This document shows, piece after piece, positions 1-4,858 of a stretch of 5,518 nt of DNA. Below the pieces are notes generated by a model. The model was not told where the DNA came from, did no database searches, and worked only from the letters and a program-made list of their open reading frames with translations. This stretch comes from Rickettsiales bacterium (GTDB lineage: Bacteria; Pseudomonadota; Alphaproteobacteria; Rickettsiales; JANQQO01), in NCBI GenBank assembly GCA_028289305.1, contig JANQQO010000176.1:1-5518 (forward strand), given 5' to 3'. Position 1 is the first letter of the stretch; each line of letters starts with the position of its first letter. Position numbers and translations under genes: made by a program.

Positions 1-719
1 CTTACGGCACGGGCACGGTGCCGCGTGTGGATAAGATTGCCGGGCCGGGCAATGCCTATGTGACTGAGGCGAAGCGGCAATTATATGGCGTGGTGGGGAT
101 TGATATGGTGGCAGGACCGTCGGAGATTTTGGTGATTGCTGATGCGCAGACCAATCCAGGCTGGGTGGCGGCGGATTTGTTGTCGCAAGCGGAGCATGAC
201 GCGGATGCACGGGTGATTTTGGTGACCGATAACCGCAATTTTGCTAAGGACGTGGAAGCGGCGGTGGCGGAGCAATTGCAGCAATCAAAACGTAAGGAGA
301 TTGCCGAAAAAAGCTGGAATGATAACGGATTGGTTATTATTACCCGCGATTTGCAGGATGCGGTGCGGGTGGCGAATCGTGTGGCGCCGGAGCATTTGGA
401 ATTGGCGGTGAGCAGTCCGAAGGCGTTGCTGAAACAGGTGCGTAATGCGGGTGCGGTGTTTTTAGGGCGCTATACGCCTGAGGCGGTGGGGGATTATATC
501 GCTGGGCCGAGCCATGTATTGCCAACCGGGGGTACGGCGCGGTTTTCCTCAGGGCTTTCAGTGTATGATTTCTTAACACGCAGCTCGATTATTGGCTGTT
601 CTGACCGGGCATTTCGTGAGATTAGCGAGCCGACAGAGCTGCTTGCGAAGGAAGAGGGGTTGGAGGCGCATGCGCGCTCAGTGACAATACGGCGTGGGGT
701 GAAAGCAGCGGCGGAATGA
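1..719 (+). CDS. hisD: Histidinol dehydrogenase, C-terminal part (5' end outside window)
   Basis: HisD is a cytoplasmic zinc enzyme that oxidises L-histidinol to L-histidine in two NAD+-dependent steps, the last reactions of histidine synthesis. The frame is open from base 3 and gives 238 residues; the family is about 430 long, so roughly 190-200 N-terminal residues lie off the window. Visible family signatures, in fragment numbering, are VDKIAGPGNAYV (9-20), GPSEILVIAD, DLLSQAEHD with the zinc-ligand pair Q62 and H65, APEHLEL with the general acid/base pair E130-H131, GRYTPEAVGDYIAGPSHVLP with zinc ligand D164, and the C-terminal EAHARS with zinc ligand H223. All expected catalytic and metal residues in this half are present, so the gene looks intact. 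The stop TGA lies 13 bases before the UPF0262 gene, suggesting a shared transcript. An internal GTG at 18 is not a real start. The identification is from family knowledge and is secure. Confidence 0.97.
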   Translation, partial: YGTGTVPRVDKIAGPGNAYVTEAKRQLYGVVGIDMVAGPSEILVIADAQTNPGWVAADLLSQAEHDADARVILVTDNRNFAKDVEAAVAEQLQQSKRKEIAEKSWNDNGLVIITRDLQDAVRVANRVAPEHLELAVSSPKALLKQVRNAGAVFLGRYTPEAVGDYIAGPSHVLPTGGTARFSSGLSVYDFLTRSSIIGCSDRAFREISEPTELLAKEEGLEAHARSVTIRRGVKAAAE

Positions 720-732
720 TGCTGCATGAGCG

Positions 733-1209
733 ATGGCACAGCATTGGATTAACGCGATTACTTTAGATGATAGCACGGTGGTGCGATTAACGCCGGAGAT
801 TGCGCATGAGCGCAGCACGGCGATTGCCGATTTATTGGAGAAGAATGAATTTGCGCCAGTGGGAGCGGAATCGCTGGGAGAAGGGCCCTATGCGGTGCAT
901 CTATCGATGGCGGACCACCGGCTGATTATGCAGCTGGAAGCAGAGGGCGATGCGGGTGTGCATAAGATTACACTGCCGCTTAAACCCTTTCGCCGCATTG
1001 TGAAAGATTATTTCCTGATTTGTGAGAGCTATTTTAATGCGCTGAAGCGCGAGACGCCGCAGCAGATTGAGGCGATTGATATGGGCCGGCGCGGGATGCA
1101 TAACGAGGGGGCAGAAATGTTGCAGGATCACCTGGAAGGCAAGGTGGTGTGCGATTTTGATACCGCACGGCGGTTGTTTACGCTCCTATGTGTATTGCAT
1201 ATAAAGTGA
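733..1209 (+). CDS. UPF0262 family protein, function unknown
   Basis: This is a 158-residue soluble protein with no signal peptide or membrane segment. It matches the alphaproteobacterial UPF0262 family in length and in the conserved blocks I recognise: GPYAVHLSM (51-59), PFRRIVKDYFLICESYF (85-101), QIEAIDMGRRGMHNEG (111-126) and DFDTARRLFTLLCVLH (141-156). No enzymatic motif is evident and the family has no established role that I know of. The ATG at 733 is the first in-frame start, because an in-frame TGA lies at 727-729. No good Shine-Dalgarno sequence precedes it. The 13-base gap to hisD suggests translation by coupling or re-initiation from hisD. The neighbouring ATGs at 716 and 719 share a different frame, and the ATG at 726 reaches a stop within nine codons. 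The hisD neighbourhood is conserved for this family, but whether that reflects a histidine-related role is inference. Confidence 0.93.
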   Translation: MAQHWINAITLDDSTVVRLTPEIAHERSTAIADLLEKNEFAPVGAESLGEGPYAVHLSMADHRLIMQLEAEGDAGVHKITLPLKPFRRIVKDYFLICESYFNALKRETPQQIEAIDMGRRGMHNEGAEMLQDHLEGKVVCDFDTARRLFTLLCVLHIK

Positions 1210-1246
1210 TATTTGCGTGATATTGGCAGTATATGGGGTTTTTTTC

Positions 1247-1275
1247 TTGCAAAACCGGGGGTGTTTCCCTATCAC
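1247..1275 (+). promoter_or_regulatory. Candidate promoter for infA
   Basis: TTGCAA at 1247-1252 and TATCAC at 1270-1275 are separated by 17 bases, and each matches four of six positions of the sigma-70 consensus boxes. A start site 6-8 bases past the -10 box would fall at or next to the infA ATG (1282). The match is only moderate and was found by eye, so this is a suggestion. Confidence 0.35.
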
Positions 1276-1281
1276 TTTCGC

Positions 1282-1500
1282 ATGGCAAAGGAAGAGCTAT
1301 TAGAATTTGAAGGCACGGTGACGGAAGTGTTGCCCAATGCGATGTTTCGTGTCGAGCTGGAGAATGAGCATGTGGTGCTGTGTCATACCTCGGGGCGTAT
1401 GCGCAAAAACCGCATTCGCGTGTTGTTGGGTGATAAGGTGACGGTGGAAATGACGCCGTATGATTTAAGCAAGGGGCGGATTATCCACAGGCACAAATAA
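1282..1500 (+). CDS. infA: Translation initiation factor IF-1
   Basis: IF-1 binds the A site of the 30S ribosomal subunit and, with IF-2 and IF-3, guides correct initiation. The 72-residue product begins MAKEELLEFEGTV and is a single S1-like OB-fold domain. Family hallmarks are GTVTEVLPNAMFRVEL (11-26), HVVLCHTSGRMRKNRIRVL (30-48), GDKVTVEMTPYDLSKGRI (50-67) and a basic tail RHK. Its length equals that of E. coli IF-1. The frame stays open upstream to a TTG at 1213, but those 23 codons have no family resemblance, so the ATG at 1282 is the real start. No convincing Shine-Dalgarno sequence precedes it, and the only G-rich stretch is about 20 bases away. In many relatives a small phosphatase gene lies between the UPF0262 gene and infA, and maf follows; neither is present here. 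Confidence 0.97.
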   Translation: MAKEELLEFEGTVTEVLPNAMFRVELENEHVVLCHTSGRMRKNRIRVLLGDKVTVEMTPYDLSKGRIIHRHK

Positions 1501-1546
1501 AAACCACCCCCTAATTCTACTATGGCTGGTAAAAATAACAGTTTTC

Positions 1547-1597
1547 TGCGCTTCCGTTGCTCAAGTATTTCATATACGTTGCGCTACGGTTCTCGAA
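1547..1597 (+). repeat. Pair of imperfect 18-base direct repeats upstream of proA
   Basis: The segments 1547-1564 (TGCGCTTCCGTTGCTCAA) and 1580-1597 (TGCGCTACGGTTCTCGAA) agree at about 15 positions when single-base gaps are allowed, and start 33 bases apart. The second copy overlaps the candidate proA promoter and a small hairpin. It could be a tandem regulator site, a decayed dispersed repeat, or chance. Confidence 0.3.
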
Positions 1598-1607
1598 GAA
1601 CTATTAT
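1579..1607 (+). promoter_or_regulatory. Candidate promoter for proA
   Basis: TTGCGC at 1579-1584 and TATTAT at 1602-1607 are 17 bases apart; the -10 box matches five of six consensus positions, the -35 box three. Transcription would begin near 1613-1615, leaving a leader of about 45 bases to the first possible proA start and about 78 to the likely one. The spacer contains a small inverted repeat (GTTCT 1589-1593, AGAAC 1597-1601) followed by an AT-rich run. Read the other way, that could be a weak terminator for infA, but the stem is only five base pairs. Confidence 0.35.
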
Positions 1608-1643
1608 TTTTCCTCAGCCCTAGCGAATTATGGAGTAGTTTTT

Positions 1644-1683
1644 AAGGAGACAGCGGGAATGAAGGCGGCAGTTAAGCAGGAGG
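1644..1683 (+). promoter_or_regulatory. Two ribosome binding sites for two in-frame proA starts
   Basis: AAGGAG at 1644-1649 sits 9 bases before ATG 1659, and AGGAGG at 1678-1683 sits 8 bases before ATG 1692. Both starts are in the proA frame, 11 codons apart. The second site is the stronger one and gives a protein of the usual family length, so 1692 is chosen. The first would add MKAAVKQEGDS to the N terminus. Confidence 0.6.
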
Positions 1684-1691
1684 GGGATAGC

Positions 1692-2951
1692 ATGGATATA
1701 GAGCAGGAAGTGTACGCCATTGGCCGTGCCGCGCGGGAGGCGGCTGGCGTGCTGGCGAATGCATCAGAGGAAAGTAAGAATCAGGCGCTGACAGCAGCAG
1801 CAGCAGCGATACGCAGCGGAGCAGCGGCGATTCAGGCGGCGAATGAGCAGGATATGGCGGCTGCCAAGGAAAACGGCATTTCTGGGGCGTTTTTGGATCG
1901 GCTGCAGCTGAATGATGCGCGTATTGAGGCGATGGCCGCGGGGCTGGAGGCGATTGTGACGCTGCCCGACCCGGTGGGGCGTTCCTTGGGCAGCTGGGAC
2001 CGGCCCAATGGCCTCGCGATTGAGCGGGTGAGCGTGCCTTTAGGTGTGATTGGGATTATTTATGAATCACGGCCGAATGTGACGGCGGATGCCGGTGCGC
2101 TCTGCTTAAAATCGGGCAATGCAGCGATTTTGCGCGGCGGAAGCGAGAGTTTTCATTCGTCGACGGCGATTTTGCAGTGTTTGCAGCAGGGGCTGGAAGA
2201 AGCCGGGCTGCCTGCCGCGGCGATTCAGACGATCCCTACGCAAGACCGTGCGGCGGTGGGCGTGTTGCTCGGCATGGCGGAATATGTGGATGTGATTGTG
2301 CCTCGCGGCGGCAAAGGGCTGATCGCGCGGGTGATTGAAGAGAGCAAAATCCCGACCTTGCAGCATTTGGATGGGAATTGTCATAGCTATGTGCACGCAC
2401 AAGCCGATGTGGAAATGGCTGTGGAAGTGGTGAAGAATGCGAAGATGCGGCGCACGGGTATTTGTGGTGCGACCGAATCGCTGGTGGTGGATGCGGCGAT
2501 TGCGGAGACTGCTTTGCCGAAGATCGTGGATGCGCTAACGGCAGAGGAATGTGAACTGCGCGGCGATGCGGCGGCGCAAGCGATTGATAGCCGGATCGTG
2601 GCGGCGGAAGACGCAGATTGGGATACCGAATATTTAGCGCCGGTTATTTCAGTGAAGATTGTGGCGGATAGCAAAGAGGCGATCGCGTTTGTGAACCGCC
2701 ATAGCTCGCACCATACCGATGCGATTATCACCGAGGATGCGGCCATAGCGGCGCAGTTTTTACAGCAGATCGATAGTGCGATTGTGATGCATAATGCCTC
2801 GACGCAATTTGCCGATGGTGGCGAGTTTGGCATGGGTGCGGAGATCGGTATTTCCACCGGACGCTTGCATGCGCGTGGGCCGGTGGGACTAGAACAGCTG
2901 ACGACGTATAAATATGTGGTGCGTGGTCAGGGGAATATTCGTCCTGCATAA
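1692..2951 (+). CDS. proA: Gamma-glutamyl phosphate reductase (glutamate-5-semialdehyde dehydrogenase)
   Basis: ProA reduces gamma-glutamyl phosphate to glutamate-5-semialdehyde with NADPH, the second step of proline synthesis, in the cytoplasm and usually together with ProB. From ATG 1692 the product is 419 residues, against 417 in E. coli. Aldehyde-dehydrogenase-fold landmarks are RVSVPLGVIGIIYESRPNVT (112-131), LCLKSGNAAILRGGSE (137-152), IVPRGGKGLI (202-211), the catalytic cysteine C258 in NAKMRRTGICGATESLVV, NASTQFADGGEFGMGAEIGI (368-387) and LHARGPVGLEQLTTYKY (392-408). The start is supported by AGGAGG 8 bases upstream. The frame is open to a TTG at 1557, but that extension is not family-like; ATG 1659 remains a possible minor start. 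proB is not in the window, so the gene is not in the usual proBA pair here. The peroxiredoxin gene follows after 45 bases with no terminator visible between them, so read-through is likely. Confidence 0.97.
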   Translation: MDIEQEVYAIGRAAREAAGVLANASEESKNQALTAAAAAIRSGAAAIQAANEQDMAAAKENGISGAFLDRLQLNDARIEAMAAGLEAIVTLPDPVGRSLGSWDRPNGLAIERVSVPLGVIGIIYESRPNVTADAGALCLKSGNAAILRGGSESFHSSTAILQCLQQGLEEAGLPAAAIQTIPTQDRAAVGVLLGMAEYVDVIVPRGGKGLIARVIEESKIPTLQHLDGNCHSYVHAQADVEMAVEVVKNAKMRRTGICGATESLVVDAAIAETALPKIVDALTAEECELRGDAAAQAIDSRIVAAEDADWDTEYLAPVISVKIVADSKEAIAFVNRHSSHHTDAIITEDAAIAAQFLQQIDSAIVMHNASTQFADGGEFGMGAEIGISTGRLHARGPVGLEQLTTYKYVVRGQGNIRPA

Positions 2952-2983
2952 CGCGGGGCGGTGGATGTACTTAACTAAACGAC

Positions 2984-2990
2984 AAAGGAG
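2984..2990 (+). promoter_or_regulatory. Ribosome binding site that fixes the peroxiredoxin start
   Basis: AAAGGAG ends directly against the ATG at 2991, which leaves no spacing for that codon, but lies 6 bases before the in-frame ATG at 2997. This supports 2997 as the true start and gives a protein beginning MSVLVGHKAPDF. Confidence 0.7.
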
Positions 2991-2996
2991 ATGCTC

Positions 2997-3599
2997 ATGA
3001 GTGTATTGGTTGGACATAAGGCCCCGGATTTTACCGCGCGTGCGGTGATGGCGAGTGGCGAGATTGATGAGGAATTTCACCTGCGCGATTATATTGCAGA
3101 TTCGCTCGGTGTGCTGTTTTTCTATCCTTTGGATTTTACCTTTGTGTGCCCATCGGAAATTCTGGCGTTTAATAACCGTATCGCGGATTTTGAATCGCGC
3201 GGTGCCAAGGTGATTGGGGTGAGTGTGGATTCGCACTTCACGCATGCGGCATGGCGGAATACGGCGATTGACAAGGGCGGTATTGGCCCGGTGAAGTTCC
3301 CGCTGGTGGCGGATTTGGATAAGTCGATTGCGCGTGATTATGATGTGTTGTGCAATGGTGAAGTGGCGTATCGCGGTACGTTCCTGATTGACCAGGATCG
3401 CGTGGTGCGGCATCAGATTGTGAATGATCTACCGCTGGGGCGCAATGTGGATGAGGCGCTGCGCATGGTGGATGCATTGCTGTTCCATCAAGAGCATGGC
3501 GAAGTATGCCCTGCTGGGTGGAATAAAGGCGAAGAAGGCATGAAGCCCGATGCGAAGGGTGTGGCGAGTTATCTCGAGAAGCATGCCGAGAAATTGTAG
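2997..3599 (+). CDS. Typical 2-Cys peroxiredoxin (AhpC/Prx1 family)
   Basis: This thiol peroxidase reduces hydrogen peroxide and organic peroxides in the cytoplasm, then is re-reduced by thioredoxin or an AhpF-like partner. It has 200 residues in a single thioredoxin fold. The active-site block YPLDFTFVCPSE carries P44, T48 and the peroxidatic cysteine C51; R126 in YRGTFLID is the expected active-site arginine; the resolving cysteine is C171 in GEVCPAGW. A further cysteine, C119, has no known role. The sequence has GGIG (94-97), close to the GGLG motif linked to overoxidation sensitivity in eukaryotic Prx1, but the C-terminal tail ends SYLEKHAEKL without the partner YF motif. It resembles the bacterial Prx1-like branch (Helicobacter TsaA type) more than E. 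coli AhpC, so I give no symbol. trxB follows after 47 bases, fitting thioredoxin as the electron donor. No ahpF is visible. Confidence 0.95.
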   Translation: MSVLVGHKAPDFTARAVMASGEIDEEFHLRDYIADSLGVLFFYPLDFTFVCPSEILAFNNRIADFESRGAKVIGVSVDSHFTHAAWRNTAIDKGGIGPVKFPLVADLDKSIARDYDVLCNGEVAYRGTFLIDQDRVVRHQIVNDLPLGRNVDEALRMVDALLFHQEHGEVCPAGWNKGEEGMKPDAKGVASYLEKHAEKL

Positions 3600-3646
3600 G
3601 TTTTGTGTAGTGTAACTCAGGCTGCATACTTGCCGAAGAACTCCGT

Positions 3647-4594
3647 ATGAGTGAAACAAAACATAGTAAGGTGCTGATTCTAGGCAGCGGGCCGGCCGGT
3701 GCGACCGCGGCGATTTATACCGCGCGCGCGGCGCTGGAGCCGCGCTTGGTGCATGGTATGCAGCCGGGCGGGCAGATGACGATCACTACCGATGTGGAGA
3801 ATTATCCGGGATTTGCCGAGACGATCCAGGGGCCGTGGCTAATGGAGCAGATGGAAAAACAGGCGGAGCATGTTGGGACCGATCTGGTGCATGACCATAT
3901 TGCTTCGGTCGATTTTTCGAAGCGGCCATTTACGCTGAGTGGTGAATCGGGCGATAGCTATACGGCTGATAGCGTGATTATTGCGACCGGTGCGCAGGCG
4001 AAATGGCTGGGGCTTGAGAGTGAGAAGAAGTTCCAAGGCTTTGGTGTGTCGGGCTGTGCAACGTGTGACGGATTTTTCTTTAAAGATAAGCCGGTGCTGA
4101 TCGTTGGTGGTGGTAATACCGCGGTGGAAGAGGCCCTGTTTTTAGCCAATATTGTGGGTAAAGTGACGCTGATTCACCGGCGGGATGAGCTGCGTGCGGA
4201 GAAGATTCTGCAGGAGCGGCTATTCGCGCATGAGAAGATCGAGGTGATCTGGGATACGGTGCTGGAAGAGGTGCTGGGTGATGAAGACCCGCTTTCGGTG
4301 ACCGGTGCGCGGATTGCGCATGTGAAGACCGGCGAGACGCAGGATCTTAAGGTGGATGGTGTGTTCATCGCGATTGGGCATAAGCCAAATACGGATTTGT
4401 TTACGGAGACCGGTATTACGATGGATGACGAGGGATATATCATCACCGAGCCGGATAGTACGAAAACGACGATTCCGGGCGTGTTTGCCGCGGGCGATGT
4501 GCAGGATAAAATCTATCGCCAGGCGGTGACGGCGGCGGGCACAGGCTGCATGGCTGCATTAGAGGCACAGCGGTTTTTAGAAGAAAACTCCTAG
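3647..4594 (+). CDS. trxB: Thioredoxin-disulfide reductase
   Basis: TrxB is a cytoplasmic FAD enzyme that passes electrons from NADPH to oxidised thioredoxin. The 315-residue product has the low-molecular-weight bacterial architecture: an N-terminal FAD motif GSGPAG (13-18); GGQMTITTDVENYPGF (41-56); an ATG motif (113-115); the redox-active CATC at C137-C140 followed by DG; an NADPH-binding GGGNTA (154-159) with HRRDELRAE (177-185) for the phosphate; and the C-terminal FAD motif AAGDVQD (281-287) with RQAVTAAGTGCMAA. Every key residue is present and the length is normal. The ATG at 3647 gives the expected N terminus, although only a weak GAAGAA lies upstream. The 47-base gap from the peroxiredoxin gene lacks a terminator, so the two probably form a peroxide-reducing unit, with the thioredoxin encoded elsewhere. 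A faint promoter-like pair (TTGTGT 3603-3608, CATACT 3625-3630) is too weak to call. Confidence 0.97.
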   Translation: MSETKHSKVLILGSGPAGATAAIYTARAALEPRLVHGMQPGGQMTITTDVENYPGFAETIQGPWLMEQMEKQAEHVGTDLVHDHIASVDFSKRPFTLSGESGDSYTADSVIIATGAQAKWLGLESEKKFQGFGVSGCATCDGFFFKDKPVLIVGGGNTAVEEALFLANIVGKVTLIHRRDELRAEKILQERLFAHEKIEVIWDTVLEEVLGDEDPLSVTGARIAHVKTGETQDLKVDGVFIAIGHKPNTDLFTETGITMDDEGYIITEPDSTKTTIPGVFAAGDVQDKIYRQAVTAAGTGCMAALEAQRFLEENS

Positions 4595-4689
4595 CGACAT
4601 CCCAAACCTCCTCCCCTGCTTGCGGGGGAGGCAAGATTTGTTTAGTGAGCCGAAGGCGAACTTAGGAAATCTGGTGGGGGTGTCCTTTA

Positions 4690-4759
4690 GAAGACAGAGA
4701 ACGGAATACAGAAGACTGAATAGTTTCTTACTGTCCTCTGTCTTCGGTTTTCTGTCTTC
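4690..4759. repeat. Core of 14-base GAAGACAGA-type units, two tandem facing two inverted
   Basis: The core divides into five 14-base blocks. 4690-4703 (GAAGACAGAGAACG) and 4704-4717 (GAATACAGAAGACT) agree at 10 of 14 positions. 4732-4745 (TGTCCTCTGTCTTC) and 4746-4759 (GGTTTTCTGTCTTC) agree at 11 of 14 and are the same unit inverted. The middle block 4718-4731 is the turn. GAAGACAGA (4690-4698) and TCTGTCTTC (4751-4759) pair perfectly over 9 bases. Confidence 0.75.
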
Positions 4760-4776
4760 AGTAAACACCCCCCTCA

Positions 4777-4821
4777 CAAATCTGGCTCTGCTTCGCTAAA
4801 GCTGCGCAGAGCTCAGATTTG
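4777..4821. repeat. 15-base-pair stem in the right arm of the intergenic element
   Basis: CAAATCTGGCTCTGC (4777-4791) pairs fully with 4806-4821 (GCAGAGC, then CAGATTTG), with a single unpaired T at 4813 and a 14-base loop. It is the best-preserved stem of the element and is symmetric, so it would fold in RNA from either strand. Confidence 0.8.
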
Positions 4822-4824
4822 TTG

Positions 4825-4858
4825 CTCCCCCCGCAGGCAGGGGGAGAGGTGTTTTTTT
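4825..4858 (+). terminator. Probable intrinsic terminator for the trxB transcript
   Basis: CTCCCCC (4825-4831) pairs with GGGGGAG (4840-4846) around an 8-base loop, and a run of seven T residues follows at 4852-4858, five bases past this stem. If the outer arms of the whole element pair instead (ACCTCC near 4606 with GAGAGGT ending at 4850), the stem ends one base before the T run. The T run overlaps the alaS stop codon on the other strand. On the alaS strand the same hairpin lacks a following T run, so it looks like a terminator mainly for trxB; alaS would have to end at another stem of the element or by Rho. Confidence 0.6.

Larger units (their letters stand above)
4606..4850. repeat. Nested imperfect palindromic intergenic element between convergent trxB and alaS
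   Basis: The outer left arm 4606-4634 (ACCTCCTCCCCTGCTTGCGG...) matches the reverse complement of 4822-4850 at 24 of 29 positions. Further in, 4667-4683 (AAATCTGGTGGGGGTGT) resembles the reverse complement of about 4766-4783. The core 4690-4759 is itself an inverted repeat. Each arm also folds on its own: on the left, CCTCCCC (4610-4616) with GGGGAGG (4625-4631) and AGATTT (4634-4639) with AAATCT (4667-4672); on the right, the stems given separately. The whole could be read as two inverted copies of an arm element of about 80 bases around a palindromic core, like a composite REP- or MITE-type repeat. No target duplication or transposase is visible. It fills nearly the entire gap and stops 7 bases short of the alaS stop codon. 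The structure is directly visible; its origin and role are inference. Confidence 0.8.

Noticed and set aside
1213..1281. N-terminal extension of infA from a TTG codon
   Set aside because: The 23 extra codons do not resemble IF-1, and the product from ATG 1282 has exactly the family length and N terminus.
1503..1530. ACCA...TGGT inverted repeat after infA as a terminator
   Set aside because: The stem is short and mismatched, and the following bases are A-rich rather than T-rich on the + strand.
1588..1601. GGTTCTCGAAGAAC as the T-arm of a tRNA or tRNA remnant
   Set aside because: No acceptor, D or anticodon arms can be found around it, and the loop does not fit the T-loop pattern.
1630..1638. 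Minimal upstream frame ATG GAG TAG before proA
   Set aside because: It has no ribosome binding site and is expected by chance.
1557..1658. N-terminal extension of proA from a TTG codon
   Set aside because: The segment is noncoding in character, carries a candidate promoter, and the family starts at or near 1692.
2387..2857. 156-codon - strand frame inside proA
   Set aside because: It lies antisense to a clearly conserved proA region and has Ser/Ala-rich shadow composition.
3603..3630. Promoter for trxB (TTGTGT, 16 bases, CATACT)
   Set aside because: Both boxes match the consensus poorly, so it cannot be told from chance in a short AT-richer gap.
4577..4777. 66-codon open frame on the - strand inside the intergenic element (MRGVFTEDRKPKTEDSKK...)
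   Set aside because: It is produced by the repeat units read through, overlaps the trxB end, and has no ribosome binding site or family resemblance that I recognise.
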